Below are positions 50,520 to 59,094 of a stretch of 64,000 nt of DNA, in pieces (positions within the stretch are counted from its first letter, which is position 1; the number at the start of each line of letters is the position of its first letter). Origin of the DNA: GCA-003244245 sp036378735. GTDB lineage: Bacteria; Actinomycetota; Actinomycetes; Mycobacteriales; Pseudonocardiaceae. The position numbers and the translations under genes are program-made. The notes below the pieces were generated by a model, which did no database searches, was not told where the DNA came from, and saw nothing but the letters and a program-made list of their open reading frames with translations. The stretch lies in assembly GCA_036378735.1 (NCBI GenBank), contig DASUVX010000080.1, positions 1 to 64,000 on the forward strand, in the 5' to 3' direction.

Positions 50520-51713
50520 TCAGCGCACCCAGCGGCCGGCCCGCATGACCGCTGTGACGTCGTGGATGGCATGGATGTCGGCCAGCGGATCGCCGCTGAC
50601 CGCGAGCAGATCGGCATCAGCCCCCGGAATCAGCCGGCCCTTGCGACTGGTGAGCCCACAGGCGTCCGCTGCGAGCGAGGTAGCCGCGCGCAGCGCCTCC
50701 AGGTTGGTCATTCCCAGCTCGGTGAGTTCGGCGATCCCGTAGGGCAGTACATCGTGCGGCTTGAGGGGGCCCACGCCGGCGTCGGTGCCCGGGACGATGC
50801 GGGCGCCGCCGCGGTGCAGCGCAGCGGCAATTTCCTTGATGGCTGCGAGACGACGGGCGATGGGCGGCGGCAGATTGCCCCTGCCGGGCGCCACGCCGAC
50901 GGTGGCGCTCACCACGACCCCTGATCCGATGATCGCGGCCATGGTCCCGGGATTGGCCGCCACGCCGTCCGCGGTGAAGAACGTCACATGCTCGAGGCTG
51001 TCGAAGCCTGCCATGACGGCGTGGGCGACCGAGCGCGGGCCGTGCACGTGCGCCGCGGTGCGCATCCCGAGGCGGTGCGCCTCGGTAACGATCAGTCGCA
51101 GGTCGGCCAGTTCGTACTGCGACTCGTAAGGCTTGCTGCCCGCAGTGAGCTGGCCGCCGCTGACCATCACCTTGACGACCTCACAGCCGCGTTCGGCCCG
51201 CTCGTAGACCGCGGCGCGCAGCTGCTGCGGTCCTTCGGCCACGCCGCCGAGGAAGTGGCAGTGACCACCGCGGGTGGTGATCGGCGGGCCGGACGCGACG
51301 ATCTCCGGTCCCGGATCGCCCGATGCGTCGAGCTGCTCGCGCAGTTGCAGCGCCAGGAAGGCGCGGTCGCCCAAGTCGCGCACGGTGGTAATCCCGGCTT
51401 GCAGTACCCGGTGCGCGGCCCGGGTCATCTGGGCCAGCAGCGTGCTGTCATCGACCGCGCCGATAGCGGCGACGACATCGGCACTGGCATCAAGGCAGAG
51501 GTGGGTGTGCGCATCGATGAGTCCGGGGAGCAGGCAGACATCAGGACCCAGGTCGAGCACCTGGGCCCCCGCCGGGGGTGCCGCCCAGGTGGTGTCCACG
51601 TCGACGATCTTTCCGCCGCCGATGAGCACGGTGCTCGGCCCGAGTCTCTGCTCACCGTCGAACACGCGGCTCGCCCGCACCGCGAGCAACGTGTCGGCCT
51701 CGATCATGCGCAT
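50520..51713 (-). CDS. metal-dependent amidohydrolase (imidazolonepropionase/prolidase-like)
   Basis: A 397-residue amidohydrolase. LLPGLIDAHTHLCLDASADV has the HxH metal pair, EVVKVMVSGGQ the carboxylated-Lys region, TAAHVHGPRSVAHAVMAGFD and SLEHVTFF the further His ligands, and VPGTDAGVGPLKPHDVL the metal Asp. Relatives hydrolyse Xaa-Pro or Xaa-Arg dipeptides and cyclic amides. It is transcribed with the aminotransferase. A 22-bp tandem repeat lies in the 213-bp divergent gap to purB. Confidence 0.9.
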   Translation of the reverse strand: MRMIEADTLLAVRASRVFDGEQRLGPSTVLIGGGKIVDVDTTWAAPPAGAQVLDLGPDVCLLPGLIDAHTHLCLDASADVVAAIGAVDDSTLLAQMTRAAHRVLQAGITTVRDLGDRAFLALQLREQLDASGDPGPEIVASGPPITTRGGHCHFLGGVAEGPQQLRAAVYERAERGCEVVKVMVSGGQLTAGSKPYESQYELADLRLIVTEAHRLGMRTAAHVHGPRSVAHAVMAGFDSLEHVTFFTADGVAANPGTMAAIIGSGVVVSATVGVAPGRGNLPPPIARRLAAIKEIAAALHRGGARIVPGTDAGVGPLKPHDVLPYGIAELTELGMTNLEALRAATSLAADACGLTSRKGRLIPGADADLLAVSGDPLADIHAIHDVTAVMRAGRWVR

Positions 51714-51781
51714 GCCTCATTCCTTTCGGCGGCTGACTGATCTGAGCGCTGCCGGCGGGTGAGAAATACGTGTCCCAGTCC

Positions 51782-51890
51782 CGACACACGGAGCAGGGGG
51801 CGCGACACACCGGGCACGAGAGACCGACACACGGAGCAGGGGGGCGCGACACACGGGGTATGGGGGCGCGACATGCGAGGTGTGCAGGAC
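51782..51890. repeat. 22-bp tandem repeat, five units, in a divergent promoter region
   Basis: Units beginning CGACA start at 51782, 51803, 51825, 51847 and 51869, a period of 21-22 bases. Typical units are CGACACACGGAGCAGGGGG and CGACACACGGGGTATGGG. The array occupies most of the gap between the amidohydrolase and purB starts, so it may affect either promoter. Related units lie at 37139 and 49233. Confidence 0.85.
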
Positions 51891-51926
51891 GGGGCACGCC
51901 GGGTGGGGCAGTCGTAGGCTGCGTTG

Positions 51927-53342
51927 GTGATCCCCGACGTGCTGGCGGCGCGGTACGCCTCAAATGAGCTCGTCGCGCTGTGGTCGCCGGAGCACAAGGT
52001 GGTGCTGGAGCGGCAACTGTGGCTGGCGGTGTTGCGGGCACAGGCCGATCTCGGCCTGCCGGTCGAGCGGCAGGTGCTCGACGACTACGAGCGGGTGGTG
52101 CCCGAGGTGAACCTCGCATCCATCGCGGCTCGGGAGCGGCAGAGCCGGCACGACGTCAAGGCGCGCATCGAGGAGTTCAACGCGCTGGCCGGTCACCAGC
52201 AGATTCACCAGGGGCTGACGTCGAGGGACCTCACCGAGAACGTCGAGCAGCTGCAGATCCGCCTCTCGCTGGCGCGCGTGCGGGACCGCTGCGTCGCCGT
52301 GCTGGCCACCCTGGCGGCGCGCGCCGCGGAGTTCGCCGAGCTGGTGATGACCGGGCGCAGCCACAACGTCGCGGCTCAGGCCACCACGCTGGGCAAGCGG
52401 TTTGCCTCCGTGGCCGACGAGCTGCTGGTGGCCTTCGCCCGGCTCGAAGAGCTGCTCGCCCGGTACCCGCTGCGCGGGATCAAGGGCCCCATGGGCACCG
52501 CGCAGGACATGCTGGACTTGCTCGGTGGCGATCCAGCAGCGCTCGCCCAGCTGGAGCAGCGGGTGGCCGCACATCTGGGCTTCACGCGGGTGCTCACCAG
52601 CGTCGGGCAGGTCTACCCGCGGTCGTTGGACCACGAGGTGGTGACCTGCCTGGTGCAGCTGGCCGCGGGGCCGTCGTCGTTGGCGACCACGATCCGGCTG
52701 ATGGCCGGCCATGAGCTGGTCACCGAGGGTTTCCAGCCTGGTCAGGTCGGGTCCAGCGCCATGCCGCACAAGATGAACACCCGCTCCTGCGAGCGGGTGA
52801 ACGGCCTGGCTGTGGTGCTGCGCGGCTATGCCTCGATGGTGGCCGAGCTGGCCGGCGCGCAGTGGAACGAGGGCGACGTGTCGGACTCGGTGGTGCGCCG
52901 GGTGGCGCTGCCGGATGCGTTTTTCGCATTCGACGGGATGGTCGAGACCTTTCTCACGGTGCTCGCCGAGTTCGGCGCCTACCCGGAGGTGATCGACCGG
53001 GAGGTGCAGCGGTACCTGCCGTTCCTGGCCACTACCAAGATCCTCGTCGCCGCGGTGCGCGCCGGGATGGGACGGGAAAACGCGCACGAGGTGATCAGGG
53101 AACATGCCGTCGCGGTCGCCATCGCGATGCGGGAGAAAGGCGCCGGCAATGACCTGCTCGATCGGCTCGCCGCAGACAGCAGGTTGCCGCTGGACCGCGC
53201 CGAGCTGGATGCGCTGCTCGCCGATCGTCTCCGGTTCACCGGGGCGGGCACCGAGCAGGTCGCGGCAGTCGTTGCTGCGGTTGACGCGGTAGTGGCCCGG
53301 TATCCCCAAGCTGCCAACTACCGTCCCGCTGAAATCTTGTAG
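51927..53342 (+). CDS. purB: adenylosuccinate lyase
   Basis: Acts twice in purine synthesis, cleaving SAICAR and adenylosuccinate with release of fumarate. The signature GQVGSSAMPHKMNTRSCERV is near residues 273-292. LTSRDLTENVEQLQIRLSLA and MTGRSHNVAAQATTLGKRFA carry the catalytic and substrate residues. At 471 residues it matches the long actinobacterial form. GTG 51927 is preferred to the TTG three bases earlier. Confidence 0.97.
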   Translation: MIPDVLAARYASNELVALWSPEHKVVLERQLWLAVLRAQADLGLPVERQVLDDYERVVPEVNLASIAARERQSRHDVKARIEEFNALAGHQQIHQGLTSRDLTENVEQLQIRLSLARVRDRCVAVLATLAARAAEFAELVMTGRSHNVAAQATTLGKRFASVADELLVAFARLEELLARYPLRGIKGPMGTAQDMLDLLGGDPAALAQLEQRVAAHLGFTRVLTSVGQVYPRSLDHEVVTCLVQLAAGPSSLATTIRLMAGHELVTEGFQPGQVGSSAMPHKMNTRSCERVNGLAVVLRGYASMVAELAGAQWNEGDVSDSVVRRVALPDAFFAFDGMVETFLTVLAEFGAYPEVIDREVQRYLPFLATTKILVAAVRAGMGRENAHEVIREHAVAVAIAMREKGAGNDLLDRLAADSRLPLDRAELDALLADRLRFTGAGTEQVAAVVAAVDAVVARYPQAANYRPAEIL

Positions 53343-53353
53343 CGTTGCCGGAT

Positions 53354-54052
53354 GTGAGCAGGCCCGATCGGGAGCTGTCCTGGGTCGCCGAAGCCCAGCC
53401 GCGGTTCGAACAGGCTGTCACGGAGCTGGCCGACCTGCGCGGCCCCTGCCGGTTGCCCGGGTGGACCCGCGGCCATGTGGTGACCCACGTCGCTCGCAAC
53501 GCCGAGGCCCTGAGCCGGCTGCTCACCTGGGCGCGGACCGGAATCGAGACCCCGATGTACCCGTCGGCGCAGGCCCGCGACGCCGACATCCAGTCCGGCG
53601 CGGCGCGACCCCGTCTCATCCAGCTCGATGATCTCCGCAGCACCGCAGCTGCGTTCGCCGCGACGGCGCAGCAGCTGTCAGCGGATCACTGGGCTGCCAC
53701 CGTCGGCACTAGGCATGGCCCGGTACGCGCCTCCTGGGTCCCGTGGGCGCGGGTGCGTGAGCTGTGGTTGCACCTCGTGGACCTAGACGCCGGTGTGCAG
53801 ATCGACGCGATACCTGCCGACATCGCGAGCGTGCTGGTGCGCGACCTCGCCGACTGGATGCACAGCCGGGTGGACGGTCGGATCGAGCTGCACAGCCCGG
53901 ACTCCGAACCGGTGTCCTTCGGTCCGGAGTCAGCTGCCCCGGTGCTGGTCTCCGGGACGGTGCAGCAGCTCGCCGGCTGGCTCACCGGTCGCTGCACCGG
54001 CGCGCAACTGCGCGCGCCCGCTGGGCTGCCCACCCTGCCGCGCTGGCTCTGA
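53354..54052 (+). CDS. maleylpyruvate isomerase family mycothiol-dependent enzyme
   Basis: A 232-residue protein with the MDMPI N-terminal fold (LPGWTRGHVVTHVARNAEAL, then VRELWLHLVDLDAG; the His residues bind metal) and a C-terminal domain ending LAGWLTGRCTGAQLRAPAGL. Members use mycothiol for isomerisation or conjugation. The start codon is GTG 53354. It follows purB by 11 bases. Unlike the tandem pair at 23.5-25.4 kb it lacks the SCP2-like tail. Confidence 0.88.
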   Translation: MSRPDRELSWVAEAQPRFEQAVTELADLRGPCRLPGWTRGHVVTHVARNAEALSRLLTWARTGIETPMYPSAQARDADIQSGAARPRLIQLDDLRSTAAAFAATAQQLSADHWAATVGTRHGPVRASWVPWARVRELWLHLVDLDAGVQIDAIPADIASVLVRDLADWMHSRVDGRIELHSPDSEPVSFGPESAAPVLVSGTVQQLAGWLTGRCTGAQLRAPAGLPTLPRWL

Positions 54053-54070
54053 CGGCGCCGCCTTGCCGCG

Positions 54071-54727
54071 TTACTTCTGCAGAGCGTGGAAGGAGGCTGC
54101 GATCTTATCGAAGGTCGGTGCGGTGGTGGCGAACCGCTCCCGGGGCAGGGTCTGGAAGACCATACTGATCATGGTCTTGCCGTTGAACAGGAAGAAGTGC
54201 GAGTGCGCGCCCTCCTGACCGCTGGCGGCATCCTTGAACGAATAAAAGTAGAAGAAGCCAGGCAACCCGCCCAACTCGATCTGCTTCGGCTCGGTGATCA
54301 TTTGAACCGTCTTGTTGGACGTCACGAGCTTGTCGGTCACCTGCCTGGCGGCGGGGAGTTGTTGGGGTCCGACCGGCTCTTGCAGCTCGCTGGCCCGTAT
54401 CAGCAGGGAATCCTGGGTGCCCTGCGCGAGAAGCAGCAGCACCTGCGGGTCCTTCGGGCTCAGCTTGGTCCAGGTGGACGGGTAGGCCAGTTCGAAGCCG
54501 GCCTGATCACTACGAAACTGGCTGAAGCCGGCCGGTAGGGCCTTGGCTGAGGTATTTGAAGTCTTGTCGGTGGTACTCGCCGCATTCGCTGCCTTGGCAG
54601 GTTGACCCGCAGCGAAGAACTCGGGCCCCCAGATCGCTGCGGATGTGCCGAGTCCGGCCGCCAGTACCACCCCGGTGGCGATGACCAGCATCCGTCTCTT
54701 GCGCATCGCGTCTAACAGACCAGCCAT
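54071..54727 (-). CDS. membrane-anchored extracytoplasmic protein
   Basis: A 218-residue protein with a basic start and one span (MRKRRMLVIATGVVLAAGLG), an Ala/Thr-rich linker, and a 150-residue outer domain (FRSDQAGFELAYPSTWTKLS, then GGLPGFFYFYSFKD and KIAASFHALQK). The domain resembles PsbP/DUF1795-type folds that begin with YPSTW, but I cannot assign a function. Confidence 0.7.
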   Translation of the reverse strand: MAGLLDAMRKRRMLVIATGVVLAAGLGTSAAIWGPEFFAAGQPAKAANAASTTDKTSNTSAKALPAGFSQFRSDQAGFELAYPSTWTKLSPKDPQVLLLLAQGTQDSLLIRASELQEPVGPQQLPAARQVTDKLVTSNKTVQMITEPKQIELGGLPGFFYFYSFKDAASGQEGAHSHFFLFNGKTMISMVFQTLPRERFATTAPTFDKIAASFHALQK

Positions 54728-55075
54728 GTGCCCACTTCCATCCCTCAGAGGCTTAGGTTACTCTACGTATACGATGTCCGGCCCTCCGGTCACGGAGAGG
54801 AGCATCGTACTGGCGCCGTGTCGCCACCGAACGGCCGCCCCGGTACCGGGGTCGAGCCATCCAGTCGCCGTGGGACAGCCGATGCGCAAGCACCGTCGGC
54901 GAAATCGATCTTTATCATCCGATCGAGTGGTCCGTAGGTCAGCAGTGAACCGTGGGCCGTTGCGTGCCGAAGGGCGTGCCAAGGACCTGAGGTGGTGGCG
55001 CAACGCCGGCCTTGGCACCTCACCGTTGACTGGTCGACGTCGAGTGGAGTCGGCGTTGAGTGGAAGGGGACACAC
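54728..55075. other. gene-free region with a 9-bp inverted repeat
   Basis: No convincing gene between the divergent genes at 54727 and 55076. GTGCCAAGG at 54976-54984 pairs with CCTTGGCAC at 55010-55018 across 25 bases. TACTCTACGTATACGATG near 54760-54775 is AT-richer than its surroundings and could contain a promoter, but I cannot assign it. Confidence 0.4.
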
Positions 55076-55540
55076 ATGACGTTAGCTGGTCCAGAAGAGA
55101 AGTTCGGGATCAAGCTCAGGGGCCATTCCAGGACGTTTGAGCAGAACTTCTCGATGATCCTCGGCTCCGTATACATCGTGGGCGGGATCATCGGGTTCTT
55201 CGTCTCGGGCTTCGCCAACTTTACCGAGATGACGAACCACGACCTTTTCGGGCTATTTCTGATCAACCCGTACCACAACATCGTGCACATCGGGATCGGG
55301 GCGTTCTGGCTGCTTGGGGCGTTCGCGCTGACCCCTGCCGGCAATGAGGGGTTGAACATCGCGATCGGCGGTATCTACGCGCTGGCTACCGTGATCGGCT
55401 GGCTGGGTTACCTGTCCCTGCTGTCGATTCCCCCCGGCCCGGTCGGAGACCAGTGGCTGCACCTGGTTACCGCACTGGTTACCCTGATCTTAGGCACCGG
55501 CCTGATCAGTGCGAGCAGGCGACAAGCCGTGACCGCATAG
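55076..55540 (+). CDS. DUF4383 membrane protein
   Basis: A 154-residue four-span protein of the DUF4383 type: FSMILGSVYIVGGIIGFFVS, LINPYHNIVHIGIGAFWLLG, NIAIGGIYALATVIGWLG, LHLVTALVTLILGTGLI. The NPYHNIVHIGIG motif is diagnostic. Function is unknown. ATG 55076 has GAAGGGGAC upstream. A hairpin terminator follows 16 bases after the stop. Confidence 0.88.
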   Translation: MTLAGPEEKFGIKLRGHSRTFEQNFSMILGSVYIVGGIIGFFVSGFANFTEMTNHDLFGLFLINPYHNIVHIGIGAFWLLGAFALTPAGNEGLNIAIGGIYALATVIGWLGYLSLLSIPPGPVGDQWLHLVTALVTLILGTGLISASRRQAVTA

Positions 55541-55556
55541 CGGCGGAGGTTTTTGG

Positions 55557-55586
55557 GCCGTGTCCCCTGACGCCAGGGGGCACGGC
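55557..55586 (+). terminator. hairpin terminator upstream of lysC
   Basis: GCCGTGTCCCCT (55557-55568) pairs with AGGGGGCACGGC (55575-55586) apart from one T/G position, around a six-base loop. It lies between the DUF4383 stop and the lysC start 32 bases later, so it could also act as an attenuator in the lysC leader. Confidence 0.7.
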
Positions 55587-55617
55587 TCATTCGTGTGTGA
55601 CCAGACGGGAGGTCGGC

Positions 55618-56883
55618 GTGGCGCTCGTCGTCCAGAAGTACGGTGGCTCGTCGGTGGACGGCGCCGAGCGGATCAAGAAAGTAGCCGACCGGATCGTCGA
55701 GACCCGTAACGGCGGCAATGAGGTTGTCGTAGTGGTGTCGGCGATGGGTGACACCTCCGATGAGCTGCTCGACCTCGCCGCTGAGGTATCGTCGCAACCA
55801 CATCAGCGCGAGCTGGACATGCTGCTCACCGCGGGAGAGCGGATATCCAACGCGCTGGTCGCGATGGCGGTGCACGATCGTGGCGTCGATGCCCGCTCGT
55901 TCACCGGATCGCAGGCCGGCGTGATCACCACCGCCGTGCACGGCCGGGCCCGGATCATCGACGTGACGCCGAGCAGGGTGCGGCGCGCCCTGGACCAGGG
56001 CGCGGTGGCGCTCGTCGCCGGATTCCAGGGGGTGGCCCAAGACACCAAGGATGTGACCACCTTGGGCCGTGGCGGCTCCGATGTCACCGCTGTTGCGCTG
56101 GCCGCTGCGCTGCGGGCGGACGTCTGCGAGATCTACACCGACGTGGACGGCGTGTACTCCGCCGATCCGCGAATCGTGCCCGATGCCCGCAAGCTCAACA
56201 CCATCACCTACGAAGAGATGCTGGAGATGGCGGCCAGCGGGGCCCGGGTACTGATGTTGCGATGCGTCGAGTACGCCCGGCGCAACTCCGTTGTGGTCCA
56301 CGTCCGCTCGTCGTTCAGCCGCAATCGCGGCACCATGGTGTCTGGATCAGTGGAGGATCGCGCCATGGAACAGGCCATGCTCACCGGCGTCGCGCACGAC
56401 CGGTCCGAGTCGAAGATCACCGTCCTGGGGGTGCCCGACGAGCTGGGCAAGGCCGCCCACATCTTCCGGGTCATCGCCGACGCCGAGCTCAACATCGACA
56501 TGGTGCTGCAGAACATCTCACACGACGACACCCGCCGCACCGACGTCACCTTCACGCTGCCCAAACTCGACGCACCCATTGCGGTCAACGCGTTGCGGGC
56601 GATGCAGTCGAAGATCGGTTTTGAGGACGTGCTGTGCGACAACCATGTCGGCAAGGTGTCGCTGATCGGCGCTGGGATGCGCTCACACCCGGGGGTCACC
56701 GCCCGATTCTGCGAGGCGCTGGCTCAGGCCGGGGTGAACATCGAGACCATCAACACCTCCGAGATCCGGATCTCGGTGCTGGTCCGGGCCGAGCAGCTCG
56801 ACGACGCGGTGCGCGCCATCCACCACGCGTTCGACCTGGGTGGGGACGAGCCGGCCATTGTCTACGCCGGTAGCGGACGATGA
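55618..56883 (+). CDS. lysC: aspartate kinase
   Basis: First enzyme of the aspartate pathway to Lys, Thr, Met and diaminopimelate. VVQKYGGSSVDGAERIKKVA (about 4-23), VSAMGDTSDELLDLA, TLGRGGSDVTAVALAAAL and the YTDVDGVYSADPRIV segment form the kinase domain. Two ACT domains follow (from about 265; ITVLGVPDELGKAAHIFRVI). In related bacteria a beta subunit starts internally, and MEQAMLTGVAHD near residue 250 offers ATG codons in the expected place. GTG 55618 has GGGAGG upstream. It overlaps asd by four bases. Confidence 0.96.
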   Translation: MALVVQKYGGSSVDGAERIKKVADRIVETRNGGNEVVVVVSAMGDTSDELLDLAAEVSSQPHQRELDMLLTAGERISNALVAMAVHDRGVDARSFTGSQAGVITTAVHGRARIIDVTPSRVRRALDQGAVALVAGFQGVAQDTKDVTTLGRGGSDVTAVALAAALRADVCEIYTDVDGVYSADPRIVPDARKLNTITYEEMLEMAASGARVLMLRCVEYARRNSVVVHVRSSFSRNRGTMVSGSVEDRAMEQAMLTGVAHDRSESKITVLGVPDELGKAAHIFRVIADAELNIDMVLQNISHDDTRRTDVTFTLPKLDAPIAVNALRAMQSKIGFEDVLCDNHVGKVSLIGAGMRSHPGVTARFCEALAQAGVNIETINTSEIRISVLVRAEQLDDAVRAIHHAFDLGGDEPAIVYAGSGR

Positions 56884-57992
56884 GCCCGGGTGCGGGTGTC
56901 CCGCAGCGTCCGGGTGCGGGTGTCCCGCAGGACACAGGTGCACCCACGTTGGCCGTGGTCGGTGCCACCGGCGCGGTCGGCAGTGTCATGATCGACATTA
57001 TTAACTCGCGGCCATCGGTGCCGTGGGTCGAGATCCGGTTGATCGCGTCGGCCCGCTCAGCGGGCAAGCAGCTCACGGTGCGGGGTACGCAACACGTGGT
57101 GGTTGAACTGACCCCGGAGGCGTTCGACGGCGTTGACATCGCGATGTTCGACGTTCCTGACGAGATCTCACTGCAGTGGGCGCCGGTCGCGGTGCAGCGC
57201 GGAGCCGTCGTGGTGGACAACTCCAGTGCCTTCCGGATGGACCCGGACGTGCCACTGGTCGTCCCTGAAGTCAATGCCGCAGCTTTGCCCCACCGGCGGA
57301 AGGGCATTGTGTCCAATCCCAACTGCACGACCCTGTCGATGATGGCCGCGGTAGGTGCGCTGCACCGCCAGTTCAGGCTTACCGAACTGGTGGTAGCCAG
57401 CTACCAGGCCGCCTCCGGCGCTGGCCGCGCTGGGGTGGACCGGCTCTACGCCGAAGTCGCCGCGGTCGCGGGCAAGAGTGTCGGGCTGCGCGCCGGGGAC
57501 GTCACCGAGGCGCTGGCCGCCGCGGGCCTGCCCGAGCAGTCACCGTTCCCGGCGCCGCTGGCGATGAACGTGGTGCCTTGGGCCGGCTCGCGCAAGGCCG
57601 GTGGCTGGAGCTCTGAGGAGCTGAAGGTCCGTAACGAGTCCCGCAAGATCCTCGGCATCCCGAATCTGAAGGTATCCGCCACCTGCGTGCGGGTTCCGGT
57701 GGTCACCACCCACGCGCTTGCGGTGCATGCGGTGTTCGCCCAGCCGGTCACCGTGGAACAGGCCCGCAAGGTGCTCGCCGCCCAACCGACCATCGTGCTG
57801 GCCGACGACCCGGACGTGGGAGTGTGGCCGACTCCGGCCGCGGTGGTCGGCACCGACCCGACCTATGTCGGCCGGCTTCGCCAGGCCCTGGACTTTCCCA
57901 ACACGCTGGACTTCTTCGTGTGTGGAGATAACCTCCGCAAAGGCGCGGCGCTGAACACCTACGAGGTCGCCGAGCTGCTTGCACACCAATGA
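56880..57992 (+). CDS. asd: aspartate-semialdehyde dehydrogenase with repeat-encoded N terminus
   Basis: Reduces aspartyl phosphate to the semialdehyde. Family motifs are LAVVGATGAVGSVMIDIINS (NADP loop), VDNSSAFRMDPDVPLVVPEV, SNPNCTTLSMMAAVGALH (catalytic Cys about 149) and FPAPLAMNVVPWAGSRK. The ATG overlaps the lysC TGA (ATGA). Before the normal beginning there are about 20 extra residues containing PGAGVPQ twice, encoded by two 24-bp palindromic units also present in the DedA tail. The repeat has thus been accommodated in frame in an essential gene without breaking the coupling. Confidence 0.95.
   Translation: MSPGAGVPQRPGAGVPQDTGAPTLAVVGATGAVGSVMIDIINSRPSVPWVEIRLIASARSAGKQLTVRGTQHVVVELTPEAFDGVDIAMFDVPDEISLQWAPVAVQRGAVVVDNSSAFRMDPDVPLVVPEVNAAALPHRRKGIVSNPNCTTLSMMAAVGALHRQFRLTELVVASYQAASGAGRAGVDRLYAEVAAVAGKSVGLRAGDVTEALAAAGLPEQSPFPAPLAMNVVPWAGSRKAGGWSSEELKVRNESRKILGIPNLKVSATCVRVPVVTTHALAVHAVFAQPVTVEQARKVLAAQPTIVLADDPDVGVWPTPAAVVGTDPTYVGRLRQALDFPNTLDFFVCGDNLRKGAALNTYEVAELLAHQ
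56886..56933. repeat. 24-bp palindromic repeat, two units, in the asd N terminus
   Basis: CCGGGTGCGGGTGTCCCGCA begins at 56886 and again at 56910, 24 bases apart. Each contains the palindrome TGCGGG-n3-CCCGCA. The translation is PGAGVPQ, as in the DedA tail (33710-33805), and the encoded strand and reading frame are the same relative to both proteins. Confidence 0.88.
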
Positions 57993-58070
57993 GTGAGCTG
58001 CCGAACCGGCGCCAAGGGCTCGCACGTACACCCAGACAGCACTTCGGTGCAGATCAGGGCGGGAGGTGCG

Positions 58071-59090
58071 GTGCGAAGGATTGCGCACGCTGTCGGGTTG
58101 GTAGTCGTGATGGCGGTGCTCACCGGCATGTTCACGCTGATCCATCCGGTGCCGGCAGAAGCGCACATCGTGGGAACCGGCGGGTCGCCCACTGACTATC
58201 GCACGACGGTGACCGCGATGCGGCCAGCGGTCTCGACCGTAACGGTGACCGTGGGCCTGGGCGGGCAATGGGTGCGCGTCACCAACCAGGGCGCGGCGGC
58301 GATCGTGGTCCGGGGCTACCAGGGTGAGCCGTTCCTGCGACTATCAGGCAACCGGGTGCAGGTCAACGAGCTCAGCGAGACCGCGGCCAAGACCGTGCAG
58401 ACTCAGCGCGCGGTGGCGGCCGATCCGGCAGCCGCGCCCAGGTGGGCGCAGTTGCAAGACGGAGACAGCGCCACCTGGACAGATGCGCGCATCACCGCGC
58501 CGTCCGGGTCGGGACCGGCTTCGATGTCGTGGACGCTGCCGCTGGTGGTGGACGGCCAGCAGGTCGTTGTTGCCGGCACCACCGACCGGGTACCCCCACC
58601 GTCGCCGTGGCCATGGCTCGCGGCACTAGCCCTTATCGGCATCGCGGTCGCGGCGATCGGGTGGACCCAGCACTGGCGCCGCCCGATGGCGGCCGCCGTA
58701 ACAGCCGGCATCCTGGCCTTCGTGGCGCACGTGCTCGGCACCGGGTTCGCGCCGCAGCAAAACGGGCCGGTCTTCGGTTGGGTTGGGGTCGGGCTGGTGG
58801 CGGGGTTCAGCTTGCTGATCGGTGCTGTTGCGGTGCGCAGCACGCTGCGCCGCAGCCAGTCGGCGCCTGATCGGCTGGTCACGGTCGGCGCGATGGTGCT
58901 CATCCTGGCCGCCACCGACATCACCGTGCTGTGGAACTCGCAGCTACCGTTCGCCGGTCTGGCCGCGCTGGACCGTGGTTTGACCGTGCTCGCCTACGCG
59001 ATCGCGCTGGGATTGATCGTGGCCGGAGTGCGCCTGGTGCGCGTGGCCCGTTTACAAAGCGCTGCCGTAGCGGCTCAGTCTGGGGAGTGA
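58071..59090 (+). CDS. exported/multi-span membrane protein
   Basis: About 339 residues from GTG 58071 (GGGAGG upstream). A signal peptide (GLVVVMAVLTGMFTLIHPVP then AEAHIVGTGG) leads to a soluble domain of about 150 residues (VTNQGAAAIVVRGYQGEPFL). Four or five C-terminal spans follow (WLAALALIGIAVAAIGWTQH and others). The layout resembles CopC/YcnI-like membrane proteins, but no metal-binding motif is clear. It is followed after four bases by the membrane protein at 59095, implying a joint function. Confidence 0.7.
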   Translation: MRRIAHAVGLVVVMAVLTGMFTLIHPVPAEAHIVGTGGSPTDYRTTVTAMRPAVSTVTVTVGLGGQWVRVTNQGAAAIVVRGYQGEPFLRLSGNRVQVNELSETAAKTVQTQRAVAADPAAAPRWAQLQDGDSATWTDARITAPSGSGPASMSWTLPLVVDGQQVVVAGTTDRVPPPSPWPWLAALALIGIAVAAIGWTQHWRRPMAAAVTAGILAFVAHVLGTGFAPQQNGPVFGWVGVGLVAGFSLLIGAVAVRSTLRRSQSAPDRLVTVGAMVLILAATDITVLWNSQLPFAGLAALDRGLTVLAYAIALGLIVAGVRLVRVARLQSAAVAAQSGE

Positions 59091-59094
59091 GCGC

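Noticed and set aside
51782..51890. CRISPR array in the purB upstream region
   Set aside because: The units are contiguous 22-bp tandem repeats with no unique spacers, and no cas genes are present.
51960..53309. 449-codon minus-strand frame opposite purB
   Set aside because: purB is unambiguous; the His/Arg-rich opposite frame is a shadow.
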